Assembly (NCBI GenBank): GCA_009667805.1
Contig: CM019065.1
Location: 15,388,952 to 15,452,951, forward strand
Direction of reading: 5' to 3'
Length of the DNA stretch: 64,000 bases
Source of the DNA: Leptobrachium leishanense
Taxonomy: Eukaryota; Chordata; Amphibia; Anura; Megophryidae
Positions 1 through 11,790 of this stretch are shown here, in pieces; positions within the stretch are counted from its first letter, which is position 1, and every line of letters begins with the position of its first letter. Made by a program: the position numbers and the translations under genes. The notes beneath the pieces were generated by a model. The model was not told the DNA's origin, searched no databases, and saw only the letters and a list, made by a program, of their open reading frames with translations.

Positions 1-128
1 GGGCGTCAGTGCAGCCAGATATTGTGCCTTTCATGGCAGCAAGTGCCTTCACACCGTAACCCTTTTGTGGTATTGTGGAAGAGTTCAGTGCTGGAGGTTT
101 TGTGAATGCAGAAGAGGACATCCCCTAT
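1..128 (-). mobile_element. 3' UTR of BED-hAT copy A, cut by the window edge
   Basis: This matches the 3' UTR of copy B around 20090-20240 in reverse orientation: the same words on an ATATTGTGCC core, a run of AACCCYTTTGTGGTATTGTGG and the gene-proximal TTCTGCATTCACAAAACC. The element therefore continues beyond the left edge, and its 3' terminus and target duplication cannot be seen. Confidence 0.75.
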
Positions 129-3097
129 CTATTCCATTACTTCAGCTTCAGGGGATTGATAGCTGCTGATCCAGGACTGATTCATTTTTATAAATGTCAG
201 CCGGTCTACAGAGTCGGTGGACAGACGCACTCTTTTGTCTGTGACAAAACCTCCAGCGGCACTGAACGTCCTTTCGGAAAGCACGCTAGATGAAGGGCAA
301 CCTAGTAGCTGCATAGCATATTGGCTAAATTCTGGCCAGTGATCCAATCTCAAAACCCAGTAAGCCAGTGGATCATCTGCTGGAAAGGTATCCAGGTCTG
401 CTCTTGCCCCTAGGTAGTCCTGCACCATACGGTGAAGATGCTGGCAATGGGTGCCTACATTTGACGTCCCTGGGCGTCGAGGACTAAAATTTTTTAAAAA
501 TGCATCAGTCAAGCGGCCCTGGCCTTCACCGCTATTCCTCTGATCACCTGCAGCCTCAGAAGCACGTGTGTCAGCACTTGGTAATCTAACAGTGCCTTGA
601 AAGGTGTTACACAAGTTTCGCTTTAGTGCGTCCTCAAGTTTTGTCATCCTGTGCTCCCTCTGTGCGGGCAGGATGAGCTCTGCAACTTGTATCGTGGATC
701 AAGAAGGGTTGCCAACCAGTAATGAACCCTCTCCTTGATAGCACGAATCCTGGGGTCCTTTAGCAGGCTTTGCATCATTAGGGAGCCCATGCAGCATAGG
801 TTGGAGGTGGCATTAGCTGCTGAGTCTTCCTGGTCAATGAGGATGACCGTATCGTGCACTTCCTCCTCCCAGCCATGCACAAGCCCTTCTGTTTCTGGGC
901 AGACAAAACCCTGCCTCGAGGAATCCCCACCTTCAATGCCCCCACTACTTAAATAGTCCTCCTCCTCCTCATCCTCCTCCTGTCTGATCTGAGTGGGACC
1001 CGCTGGAATGCTGTCTTCGGAAAGACTGGGGCCTTGAGAGCTAGGGAAGGCCTTCTCTTCCTCCCGCTGCTCTGCCTCTAGAGCCACATCTATAATTCCC
1101 TGCAGAGTGTGCTCCAGCAGGAACACTAAAGGAATTGTGTCACTGATACATGCACTGTCCCTGCTCACCTTCCTCGTTGCCTCCTCAACTGGTGACAGTA
1201 CAGTGCATGCATCCTTGATCATCAGCCACTGCGGGGGGGGGGAAAAACCAAGTTGACCTGAACCTGTCCTTGTGCCATACTCACACAGGTACTCGTTGAT
1301 GACCCTCTGCTGCTTGTGCAGACGCTGCAGCATTGCTAATGTCGAGTTCCACCTGGTGGGCATGTCACAGATCAGACGGTTTGTGGGAAGGTGGAATTCT
1401 CTTTGAATTTCTGACAGGCGAACGCTTGCTGGGAATGACCGTCTGAAGTGGCTGCAGACTTTTCTGGCCTGGATGAGAAGCTCTGGCAGCCCTTGGTACT
1501 TGGTTAGGAAACGCTGTACCACCAGATTTAGGACATGTGCTAGGCATGGTACATGCGTCAATTTACCCTTGCGTAGGGCGGAGAGAAGGTTGCTGCCATT
1601 ATCGCAGACGATCATTCCCAGCTCAAGCTGGCGTGGTGTTAACCATCTCTGCTCCTGCCCCTGCAGAGCTGACAAAATTTCTGACCCGGTGTGGCTCCTG
1701 TCCCCTAAACAAACCAGCTCAAGCACAGTATGGCATCGTTTTGCTTGAGCCATTGCGTAGACCCTGTCAGGAGTGGGTTTAACTGCCACTTCGCCAGAGA
1801 CAGAGAAGGAGGAGGAGGAGGAGGAGGAGGAAGAGTTGGTGGTGGTGGTGGAGCAGACAGACCTCATACAAGCAGCTTTCTGGAGGCGTGGTGGATGAAC
1901 AAGCTCCAGCACAGAGCCCCGTCTTGGATCCCTCCCAGCTGCAATCAAAGTTACCCAGTGTGCCATAAAGGAACTGTAATGACCCTGTCCATGCTTGCTG
2001 GACCACGTGTCTAAAGTGACATGCACCTTGCTGCTGACTGCCTTTCCCAATGACTCGATAACATTGTCTTCCACGTGCTGGTATAGTGCTGGAATGGCCT
2101 TGCGTGAAAAGTAATGGCGTTTTGGAACCTGCCACTGTGGTACAGCGCATTCAGCAAATTCACGGAAGGGAGCAGAGTCCACCAGCTGGAAAGGCAGCTG
2201 CTGCAATTCTAGTAATTTTGCTAAACTGGCATTTAGACGCCGTGCTTGGGGATGGTTGGGACTATATTTTTTCTTTCGCTGCAGCAGCTGCGGCAACGTA
2301 ATCTGACTGCGTAAATCTTCAGCTACTGGGATGATGTCACATTGTGAGGAAGGACCTTCTGGTACATCCATTACTGTAGTATCATCCCTGTCGGTGGAGG
2401 TTGTAGGCAATTGCATGGCAGGACATACAGTGTGAGTAGAGACAGATGAGGAGGAGGAGGACCTACACAAAGTTTTGCCCCAACGGGATGTGTGGCACTT
2501 GTTCATATGTCGCCTCAAGCATGTGGTACCCAAGTGTCCGGTGTTTATCCCACACTTCAGCCTCCTCTGACATAGATTACAAATAGCATCGGTGGGGTCT
2601 GCTGCACATTTCTTAAAGAAGTCCGAGACAGCAGAGTTCCTGCATGTGTTCATTGAGACAACAGCGATCTGCACCGGAGCAGCTCTGACATGTGATGCCT
2701 TGGACTGGTTAGTGCTATGGTTGGTCACAGATGATGTTGTGCCTCGTGTTTGCTGTGCCTCCTCCTCCCCCTCCTCCTCACTTGATTCCTCAGTTTGATC
2801 TGGCACCCAGGTGGAGTCAGTGACCTCATCATCATCAATGTCATCTTCACCCCCTATCTCCTCATCACTGGAGCCAACTTGGCAGTATGCTGCAGCTGCT
2901 GGGGCAACATGAGTGCCAGTTATTTGTGTGTCATCACTGGCACCCCCTTCCTGTAGGTTGATTATACTCCCTTGCTCAACCTCAGAGATAGAATCCCCTG
3001 CACCTTTAAAGAAGGGGGACATGACTGATGGCCTGGGCCAGATGGTCAGAAAAGGAAATGTGGAGCTATTGGACATACGTGTGCAACATTGTTTCAC
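129..3097 (-). pseudogene. BED-finger hAT transposase, copy A (one frameshift, N-terminus missing)
   Basis: Cut-and-paste transposase of the hAT superfamily, ZBED-like. On the minus strand an acidic N-terminal part is followed by a BED zinc finger (CNLC, then HMNKCH), the RNase H-like core with LDTWSSKH and CDNGSN, the hAT hallmarks PCLAHVLNL and PTRWNS, and in the downstream frame the C-terminal dimerisation domain (LSERTFSAAGG). The two frames, 644-3097 and 129-647, are joined by a single frameshift near 684, just after DPRYK. Compared with copy B, the roughly 130 N-terminal residues are absent: similarity starts at SISEVE, and the frame upstream (from 3097) opens without an ATG. A consensus splice donor (AG/GTAAGT, reverse of about 3096-3104) lies at the upstream edge, so a missing 5' exon is possible. 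Otherwise it is nearly open and may be a fairly young copy. Family call is firm; activity is unlikely. Confidence 0.9.
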
Positions 3098-3251
3098 TTA
3101 CCTATATATGCATCTGTGGGGGTGGGTTCTGTCTCTTTGTTCCCTGCCAGCGTCAACTGTGCATCATGGAGATTCTGTGAGAGACAAGGAAACTTGGTGA
3201 TTGAAATGGCTGTTATTTATTTTGTTTGTTGGATCAGTTTAGGGAGTGTGT

Positions 3252-3512
3252 CACACATATCAGCTTATGAGTTGCTTTTTGTCTCACACATATCAGTTTA
3301 TGAGCTGCTTTTTGTCCCACACATATCAGCAAATGAGCTGCTTTTTGTCTCACACATATCAGGAAATGAGCTGCTTTTTGTCACACACATATCAGGAAAT
3401 TAGCTGCTTTTTGTCCCACACATATCAGCAAATGAGCTGCTTTTTGTCTCACACATATCAGCAAATTAGCTGCTTTTTGTCTCACACATATCAGGAAATT
3501 AGCTTCTTTTTG
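3252..3512 (+). repeat. 33-bp minisatellite, about 8 units
   Basis: Units follow the pattern CACACATATCAG, then CWWATKAG, then YTGCTTTTTGTC, with exact 33-bp spacing. Because 33 is a multiple of three, the plus strand reads as an 11-residue repeat (SHTYQxxSCFL) about eight times. The array lies upstream of BED-hAT copy A, which is on the other strand. The open frame follows from the period; I see no evidence that it is coding. Confidence 0.9.
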
Positions 3513-3880
3513 TTGATCAGTCCATTTGTCTGTATCTAGGCCTGTAAACACAAGTTTTATCAGCTCCCTTTATTTTGATAAATTTTCTGATATGTTCCCT
3601 GATTCCAAATCCAGGGAAGGAATGCTCTTTGTGTTGCTGTTTGCTGCCATGTCTCTCTGACCTCACACCTGGTACCATGTGATTAATCCATTGAAGTATT
3701 GACAGACAACAAGGAGCTTGACAAGAACAGACTTTACTCAGCAGCATCCTATCTTACAATGCCTGCCACTCCCCGCCCCCGGATCACATGACTGTTAACT
3801 GTTTGCTAACATTTAGAATGAACTAGGCATAATTATGATATATTTAATATATAATATGAAGCATACACATCATTACAGGG
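3513..3880. other. unassigned stretch between copy A and the DIRS element
   Basis: No convincing coding sequence. It contains a stretch resembling retroelement terminal sequence (about 3690-3790, with CAGACTTTACTCAGCAGC) followed by AT-rich DNA. I could not find a matching partner or a target duplication in the window. Confidence 0.4.
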
Positions 3881-4203
3881 AGCATGCTGCTGCTCGAGGT
3901 TTCATTTTGCAGGACTTGCTGTACGAGACTTTGGTGCCGGCCCATGAACAGTCTCCTGAGGACGCTGAGGAGCCCCACCAGTGGCAGAGGGAACGGCACT
4001 CTAAACCCCCAGTTCGGTTAAGCCCGAGGCCTCGAGGATTTCAGAGGCGTGATGGTGAAGCTGAGGTGCAGGACGCCATTTCCCTGGTCATCTGAGGGGT
4101 TTATCGTCTTGGATACGCTGCCTCGTGAGCTGCGTTCTGGATTGTGGCGGAGGGTGAGCATGGTGCGTTCTGCTGCTGCAGGTTTTTTCCCCTCTGGTTT
4201 TAG

Positions 4204-5455
4204 GTGCAGTGGTTGGTAGGGAGCAACAAGCGGATGGTGCTGGCCATGCTGGTGAGGACCGCTGACATACCGGCGGCTGTGGACAGATCGGTGCCCTTAC
4301 CTAGCACTTCGGTTGGTGGCTTTATGGGTCGCAATGGTCGTTTACAGCGCTCTCTTCCGAGGGGTGGCTTGGATTCTGGATCTGGAGGTTTGCGGTGGAT
4401 GCCTAATATCAGTGGAGGTGCTGTTTCTGGGCGACCATTGTTGGATCCACCTTTGACTGCTGTCCCAAGGGCTGCTGGAGGATCATCCATGCTGGCGGCT
4501 GGTGCATCGAGATTTGGGGGTGCGGTGTTTGGATCGCTGGGCCTTTCGGGCACTGATGCATCTGGCTGGGCTAGTGGGGTGACGACGGGGTTAATAGAGA
4601 CCTTGATTGCGGCTATTAGGCACTGGCAGGATGGGTCAGTTGCTGCATCTCGTGCGCATGCATCGCTGGGTTCAGCTGGGCATGCTGTTGCTGGGGGCGC
4701 GGCATCTGTGTTCATTTTGCGCCTGGTTCCGCTGGGATGGGAGCCCATGAGTCTGCTCTTTCACAATGTTTGGGGCCTGCTTCTGCTCCTGTGCAGGTTC
4801 CTGCTGTGCTTGGTGGAGCAGCGCTTGCAGCTGGGGCTTCCCCATTGGACGCGGTGGTTGGACCTTCGGGTACCTGCTGCGGTAAATGTTCCTGCGCCAC
4901 TCGCTAGTGGTATTCCTGTGCCTGGTGCAGTTGGTCCTGCGGTAGGCTCTTATGGGGCTTGTGGTTTATGTCCAATGGGCCTACAGGTGTTTAATGACAT
5001 TAAGGAAAAAAATTGGAAAGGTGAATATGTTGATGTTATGAGTTTGGTTTTCTTCGGATAGGGAGACAATTGATCGTCCGAAACGTGTTGATTCCTTGCC
5101 CGGGGGCAAGGATAAGGACCAAGTGAAGACTTTGCCACAGACCTTTGGCAACTGGATTCAAGGTTTTTCTAGCTTACAGCACAATTTTGTGCAAGTGTGT
5201 CCCCGACCACAGCGTGTCTTTGCGCGTTTAGACTTAATATGGGGGGGCTTGCAAAATTTACGGGGGTCTATTTGGTTTTGTTACGACCAACAGTTTTGGC
5301 AAAAGATAGTGGTGCGTCCTGGGCTCCACTTTGATTTGCAGGACGCCAATCTGTGGCTCTTACTCATGATGCCAAACTGCCCAGTGGTGTCACCCTTTCC
5401 TGCATCCGCGGTGCCCGGAGCCCCTGGAGTGCCCGCGTGTGCAGAGAGGGGGTGA
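4204..5455 (+). pseudogene. DIRS gag-like remnant
   Basis: The second segment (5096-5455) carries a pattern I recognise from DIRS gag proteins: a tryptophan/phenylalanine region NWIQGFSSLQ, then YDQQFWQKIVVRP, then DANLWLLLM. The upstream frame 4204-5061 is rich in Gly, Ala and Ser with no known domain; it probably represents the decayed N-terminal part of the same ORF. The two parts lie in different frames. The role, RNA packaging into particles, is inferred from the family. Confidence 0.6.
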
Positions 5456-5592
5456 TGCTGGCTCTTTAATGAGTCCCATTGCCGTTGGTCCTCTTATTGC
5501 AGGTTCAAGCATGAATGTTCTTCCTGTGGAGGGTCCCAACCGGCATTTTGATGTTTCAGAAAGGGCCATGGCTCGGCCTTTAGGGCTTCAGG

Positions 5593-6168
5593 TTGGACAG
5601 CCTGATAGAAGGGATCACCCCGGTGATCGTGCGGGCCATGGCTCCTTGGCTAGACAGGTACCCCAATAGGCGATGCGCTGCATTGTTATTGTTGGTTTTC
5701 GTGAGGGTTTTGTTATTCCACATGTGCCTTCTGACTTTCCTCGATTTGGTGGCTGGACCTGGTTGTTTATTGGCAAAAGCGGACATGGAGTCGGCGTTTC
5801 GGTTGTTACCATTTCGACCGGACTGCTATCACTTGCTGGGGTGTTCCTTTCGTGGAGGTTTTTATTATGACCGTTGTCTTCCGATGAGCTGCTTGATCTT
5901 TTGCTACTATTTTGAGTTGTTCTCTTCCTGTTTGCACTGGGTGGTGTGTCGGCGCGCTGGACGGTTTTCAGTGGTCCATTATTTGGATGATTTCCTATTT
6001 GTGGGACCGGCGGATTCCGGCGATTGCGCCGTGCTGCTGCAGATTTTTCAGGAGGTTGCCGGGGAATTCGGTGTGCCTTTTGCCGATGATACGACGGGGG
6101 CCCAGTTTAATCGCTTGCCTTTTTTGGGCATTGAGATCTATACCGTCTGTGTTTCCGTTTGTCTGTAG
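5593..6168 (+). pseudogene. DIRS reverse transcriptase fragment
   Basis: Residues spell the DIRS-type RT core: KADMESAFRLLPFRPD (motif A with its aspartate), a block with FYYDRCLPMS where active copies carry the motif B region, VVHYLDDFLFVGP (catalytic YLDD) and LPFLGIEI (motif E). This wording is diagnostic of DIRS and differs from gypsy or LINE RTs. The reading frame is short and the flanking RT blocks are out of frame, so it is a relic. Confidence 0.85.
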
Positions 6169-6281
6169 AGAAATTCAGACCTTGTGCGTTTGGTGGGGAG
6201 GTTGCGGGGTGTTTGAAGTTGCGGCTTTCTGATATTTAATCTTTACAACCGGGGTACGCGCACCTCGCCACTTTGTTCGCA

Positions 6282-6866
6282 TCACCAGTTCCTTGAAGGC
6301 GGACCTTGTGGTGTGTCAATCCTTCTTGCTGCATTATGATGGGCTGACGTATTGGCAAGAGGCGGACGTGAACAATCAGTCCCTCGAGTTTTCTGCCGAT
6401 GCGTCTGGGGCTCCTGGCTTTGGCGTGTACTTTCAGGGTGCTTGGTGTGCCGAAGCGTGGCACCCTGCTGGGTGGCGTCTGAGTTGGTGAGGAATCTCAC
6501 AAGTCGGGAATTTTTTCCTTTGATTGTGGCCCTGGAGCTGTGGGGGGAGCATCTGGCTAATAGGCGAGTGGTGTTCTCGATGGACAACCTGGGGTGGTGC
6601 AAGTGGTGAATCGTTCGTCGGCCGGTTCCCCTCCTGTCTTGGCTCTTTTGTGAGACCTGGTGCTGCGCGGTCTCAAGCGGAATGTGTGGTTGCGGGCCTG
6701 GCACGTGCCGGGTGTGCGGAAAATGATTGCTGACACTCTCTCCCTCTTCCAGTGGCTCCGGGAGCAGCAAGGAATGCGACACCCTTTCCACTGTGGCTCT
6801 GGACCCTCGCTTCGCCAGGCTGAGGATTTTGTTGGGGGACTCTGTCGGGAGCGAGGTGGACGGCAA
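6282..6866 (+). pseudogene. DIRS RNase H fragment (several frames)
   Basis: Three plus-strand frames together give the RNase H of a DIRS element: LEFSADASGAPGFGVYF with the first catalytic aspartate, then TSREFFPLIVALELWGEHL, then VVFSMDN, then NVWLRAWHVPGVRKMIADTLS, the His/Asp-containing end. The beginning of the linker to the recombinase (QAEDFVGG) is visible before the sequence switches to a Penelope-like element. At least two frameshifts separate the blocks. Confidence 0.8.
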
Positions 6867-6872
6867 TTCTTA

Positions 6873-8415
6873 AAAAATATGTTCAAGAATTGCCTTCCTA
6901 TCTATGCGATACCAAACAAACGCTAACCATCTTTAAAGATCTACAGGTACCAAAATCATCACTCCTATGTAGTTTAGATGTTGAAGGGCTTTATAGCTGC
7001 ATCCCTCATAACGAAGGCTTACAAAGTATTAGAACATATTTGATGAAATATAGCAGAATGCCTCCGAAACAAATTGCCTTCATAACCAAATTGTTAAGAT
7101 TTGTGTTAACCCACAATTACTTTTTGTTTAAAAACAGGTGGTATATACAATCACAGGGAAAGTGATGGGAAGTCCCTGTGCCCCGACATATGCAAACTTA
7201 TATCTAGGAGTATGGGAGGAAGAATCTGTATATAAAAACAATCCCTTTCTATCTAACATAATTCTATGGAAACGCTACATAGATGATATAATGGTCATAT
7301 GGGGAGGTACAGAAAACGAATTTATTGACTTTAAAAATGCTCTTAATCAGAATCCTTATAATCTTAAATTTACAAGTGATATTCAATCACAGAAATTGAA
7401 TTTTTTGGACATTGCTATTTCAAAAATGAACAATGAAAAGGAGGGTGAAACGAGTTTATCAACAACGATTTACAGAAAGGAGACAGCTACAAACAGTCTC
7501 TTAAATTGGAAAAGTCATCATCCACTTCCACTGAAGCGTGGTATACCTTATAGCCAATATTTAAGGCTAAAAAGAATATGTTCTGAGGAATCAGAATTTG
7601 TTGAAAGAGCGAAAGAATTAAAACAAAATTTCAGGGACAAGGGCTTTCCGAATAAGATCTTGAAAAATGCATATAATCGGTGTTACATATCCCGAGAGAA
7701 ACTTTATTGCAGGATAAAAAACGAGGTGATGACACTCCCCTCATTAGATGTGTTGGCAATTTTGATGGAGGTTGGCAGAAGGTTAGGCATATCATGGAAA
7801 GATATTGGCCGCTAATCACTTGGGATCCTCAGCTCAAGGAGGTTTTATCCCCGCATGCCACTATAACAGCACGGAGTTGTCATAATATCAAAGATACAGT
7901 GGTTAGAAGCCACTATCAGGAGAGACCTAACTCCTGCAAAACCCTGGTTACATAATAAATTACATGGTACCTACAAATGTGGGCATTGCAGTGCATGCAA
8001 ATATATTCAACAGAACTCTGGAATAATCAAGGACTCCATGGGAACGAATGAATTTAAAATCAAATAATTTTTCAATTGCAACACTAAAGGTTTGGTGTAT
8101 GCAATTATATGCAAGTACGGAAAACTCTATGTTGGAAAAACATTCAGACCCTTTAAACAACGTATCCTTGAACATATTCGGTCAATTCGCAACCAATTGG
8201 ACATCCCGGTTGCCAGACATGTACAGCAACATCATAACAACGATCTAAACGCTTTAAAATTCTGTGGAGTAGAGAAAGTGGCAAGGTTACAACGACAAGG
8301 GGATTACGATCTCCATTTAAGGAGGAGGGAATGTGTTTGGATTTACCAACTCAACACCCTTAGCCCAAAAGGACTGAATGAAGGATTCAGTTTTACCCCG
8401 TATATAGGAACTTAA
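6873..8415 (+). pseudogene. Penelope-like element polyprotein: RT plus GIY-YIG endonuclease
   Basis: Penelope-like retroelements encode an RT related to telomerase and usually a C-terminal GIY-YIG nuclease. RT blocks in order: CSLDVEGLYSCIPHNEG (motif A), MGSPCAPTYANLYLG (motif B), YIDDIMVIWGG (catalytic YIDD) and LNFLDIAI (motif E). A linker carries a Cys-rich CGHCSAC segment at about 7978. The nuclease follows: LVYAIICKYG and KLYVGKTF (the GIY-YIG core), then ECVWIYQLNTLSPKGLN with the conserved glutamate. Frames break near 7138 and 7700 and a stop lies near 8088, so the copy is dead. The 5' part of the RT is missing at the DIRS junction. Confidence 0.9.
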
Positions 8416-10306
8416 TGATCGACTTTACAAAATATGAATCTATCCATGACAATAATACCATGGTGCGTAATAATTAATGTGTATAATTACAAAGGAGCAT
8501 TATTGACTAACTGTTCATATTAATTTAATATTTTTAATGATTTAATGAGGCATAAATATTATCTAATAGAGCTTTGAAATTCAATTATTGGGAACAGAGA
8601 GTTCTTAACAAATTTGACTGATCAATTACATTGGGGAGTTTGTTTAATCAAGATAACATACCTAGTGGATAACCAAGTGACCAGTACCATAAAGACTACC
8701 ATATATATAATCATAATTCGTCATGCTAATAACCATCTCGCTATTGATGAAGACGTGAGAATTGATTTCCTTAGTAACACCATGATACAATGTGTACGAT
8801 ATAAACAGCGAGAGGTTTTCTTAGTTTCTAAAATGGATAAGCTGCATGACAAATCTGATTGGTATCTGTGGTCATGTGATCGGAACAGATGAGAGATTGT
8901 GAAATGGGTCTATATACCGAACGGTGTGGGATTGAATTTCAATTGACGATTTTAGTTTAAACAATTTTGACCCTCACCGCTACCGATACCATGCCGTGTG
9001 TTGATCTGAACCCAATCATTGCTAATTAAGAACGTGCCTAAAAACTATTTAAATGGATCCAGAAATGAGGATCATTAAAGCTCCTGATGAAATTGCCGCT
9101 AGTATGGCAAAGAAATGAGCGTTGAGCAGGTCATGCTAATATAGCAGAATCATAACCAAAATTATCAATAGGATGTTAATGGTTTTTTAGTTATCAAATA
9201 TTTTGCCTGTGAGGCTTCTAATATTGACTTCTGGTTGTGACAGCCTAAGCCTTAATTGTCGATGCCGGTGATTTATGCTATCAATTGTGGTGTTTGGATG
9301 GTTTAAACGATACTAATGTGGTTATATTATGATGTTTTTCAATTTAAATTCTGGACAATTAATCAACTTTGACTGGTAAATGTGGATTAATAACATTGCT
9401 GCTTGTACTGAGTAACTAAATCACGCTTTAATCTGGTGTCCACTACATCAATTTGGGGTAACCTTGAATATATAATTATATACCCTATAAAGGACTATCA
9501 GGTGGTGGCATTATGTGATGGAATTGGCAATTCTGACAATAGTAATAATTTACAAACTATCATTGTGACTAAATTGCCTTGCATATTAGCGGTTGTCTTT
9601 GGTACAAACCTGAAGATTGATCGGTATACACTCAAAGGGGTGCTGTGACCAATCAATGTGAATTTACATCTAGATATTTGTTTCAATTTACAACCTTATC
9701 AAATGAATACGGCTTACTCTGATTGTAGGGAGTATTAAGCTACATTTAGTCAATCCTTATCTAGGATAAGCAGCCAAAGTTTGATCCAAATTGAATGTAT
9801 ACGCAAGAATAATAGAAATATTTTTTGATCCAAAGCTGTATTCATCATATACCACACATGTATTGATTTACCTACTCCAAAAGGTTTATTATTTATAAGC
9901 CTTATGAACGAATTCCACCATTTGCGCTCTGAGAATTGGTCAATGACCCTAAATGTTGAATAATTTGACACAATTTGATGTCTGAGGCAGCCGTGTATCG
10001 GAACTAATTAATTGAATAACTATAGGCAGATCACTATCTGTCATTGGATTAAATTTGAAATTGTACAATTGTCCTAACATTTATTAATAAAAGTTTGAAT
10101 TATTTTAATATCTAACAATAAAGGTTGATTTTATTATTAATGCAATAGGGATCCTTTTCCTCGATATGAGGAAACTTGTGTTCACTAATAAGGGTGTTTA
10201 GTCACCAAATTCCGGTTGAAAGTTCTCGACCACTGCGGGGAAGATTTTTATCTTTCTCTGCACTTTGTTGAATGAATTAATGTTGTTAACCATTGTATCA
10301 AGAGTC
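8416..10306 (+). mobile_element. AT-rich Penelope-like 3' region
   Basis: No ORF of note. It is AT-rich and contains a hammerhead-like motif at about 9080-9140, consistent with the untranslated/pseudo-LTR tail of the Penelope-like element immediately upstream. I cannot place the exact 3' end; the next defined boundary is the MITE at 10310. Confidence 0.45.
9078..9140 (+). ncRNA. decayed hammerhead-ribozyme-like motif of the Penelope element
   Basis: CTGATGA (9084-9090) is followed by a stem (TTGCC paired with GGCAA around an 8-nt loop) and then GAAA (9112-9115) and GCGTTGAGCAGGTC. Hammerhead ribozymes share CTGATGA, stem II, GAAA, and they are known from Penelope-like elements. The base pairs next to the core are mismatched, as expected from CpG decay of an ancestral CGAAACGCG. 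Probably inactive. Confidence 0.5.
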
Positions 10307-10309
10307 TAA

Positions 10310-11219
10310 CAGGGTTATCCAAAGAGATTCGAATTGCTTGAGAAAGGTAACCGAACGCTGAAAATCAGGGTTCGGTTACCTTTCTTGGCCATTCGGTTAT
10401 CCAGAGAGCAGGCAATTCGCCAAATCCTGTCGAATTGCCTGAACATACGGTGCCTGTTCGGTCCCTGTTCGAGGGCAGTGAAATCCCCATCAAAAAGCAC
10501 TGCTTCGGCTATTCAGAGAACACAAACCAGCAGTGAAAGGTTCCCGAAATGCCCTGCCATTCGGTGGTTTAATTCGGCAAATTTATTCAGGAGAATCCCA
10601 TAGACTTCAATGTTAAAAATATTCCCGTTTTAATTCAATATCTAATAAACCATTCATTTTAAAATTCTGCAGTAAAGAGTCTCTTTATTTATAGATTTTT
10701 TAGGATACTTTAAGCATTTTTCTGATTTTTTTTTTTTTTTATTAAAAGTCCGATTTTTTTTTTTTTTTTTTTCCAGTTTACTTATTTTTTTGTAACAGCC
10801 CTCTTTATTATCATTCCTGGACCTCCTGTGAAAATTTCAGACATTTTCGCTCAGTAGTTTCTTTGCAAACAGCGTTTCTTTTTCCCAGATTCATACAAAT
10901 GGTTTTTCTAATTTATTCACTGCCTCCTCTACGTCACAGCTGCTTCGGCTCTGTGTGATTCGGCTCATGTTCGGCTCCTGTTCGGCTCCTGTTCGTCTTT
11001 TTCAAAGGTTAATCCAGATGTTTTTGCTTGTTTTCAGCGTGCATTCGGTTAGTTTTCGGTGGGTTTGCGGCAGCTTTTCCCTGCAATTTGGGGACCCTGT
11101 GCTGCTTGCTGAATACACCGCAGGGTCACCGAAATGCAATCGGCAAAAGGAACCGAATTGAAGAGAACGAAAAGTCACCGAACGTGCGGTGACTTTTCGA
11201 ATCTCTTTGGATAACCCTG
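10310..11219 (+). mobile_element. ~910-bp Harbinger-like MITE, copy 1
   Basis: Terminal inverted repeat CAGGGTTATCCAAAGAGATT at 10310, with its reverse complement ending at 11219. TAA flanks both sides (10307-10309 and 11220-11222), a 3-bp target duplication typical of PIF/Harbinger. No transposase. Closely related copies are at 61416-62318 (same orientation) and 24531-25384 (reversed). The interior contains poly-T runs and the palindromic GAAAAGTCACCG...CGGTGACTTTTC. Confidence 0.85.
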
Positions 11220-11221
11220 TA

Positions 11222-11790
11222 AGGAACTCCTCCACATAATAAAAATATCATCAACAAACAGCGTGAACAGCAGGATTTTATCTCTGAAAGTGGGTAGGAT
11301 GTATTCATGTTCAAACGCATGCATGTATACGTTGGCATAGCAGGGCGCCATGGCCGCTCCAATGGCTGTCGCCGCTAGCTGTAAATAAAATGATTTTTCG
11401 AATCAGAAGAAATTACATTCCAACGTTATGCGCAACAATTCCATCAAAAATTCCACCGGTGAACCAGCATACTGGGTTGAATCTGACATGGTACGTTTAA
11501 AAGTCTCCATCCCCTGATCGTGCGGAATAACTGTATATTGGTTTTGATATCCAGCATGGTTAAGAGTATATCCTCCTCTGGCATTATTAGAGTTTGGATC
11601 AGGCTGAGGAAATGATTTGTATCTTTTAGGCAGGTGGGTAGATTTAGAACTGTACTTTTGCAGTAGCTGTCAATAAACTAGCCTAAAGGTTCCAATAGTC
11701 CATCCCGGGCCGAGACTATCGGTCGACCGGGGCGCTGATGTGGATCTTTGTGGATCTTAGGTATAGTGTAAAGCACTGGCACTCCTGTGC
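11222..11790 (-). pseudogene. Penelope-like RT fragment, minus strand
   Basis: Read on the minus strand in shifting frames: [11 protein letters not shown], then [15 protein letters not shown], then LPTCLKDTNHFLSLI, then IGAAMAPCYANVYMHAFEHE and LFVDDIFIMW. These are the PKIHK, RPIVS, G..APxYAN and (F/Y)xDD blocks of a Penelope RT. It differs in sequence and orientation from the element at 6873. On its upstream side it is fused directly to gypsy RNase H; on the downstream side it stops at the MITE at 11219. Confidence 0.75.

Larger units (their letters stand above)
3880..6872 (+). mobile_element. degraded DIRS-type (tyrosine-recombinase) retrotransposon, 3' truncated
   Basis: DIRS elements combine gag, RT, RNase H and a tyrosine recombinase instead of a DDE integrase. 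Here a gag-like part (about 4200-5455), an RT (about 5590-6165) and an RNase H (about 6280-6830) follow in order on the plus strand, broken by many stops and frameshifts. The recombinase is absent because Penelope-like coding sequence begins at about 6870. The left limit is approximate: no inverted terminal repeat or internal complementary region was recognised. Confidence 0.75.
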
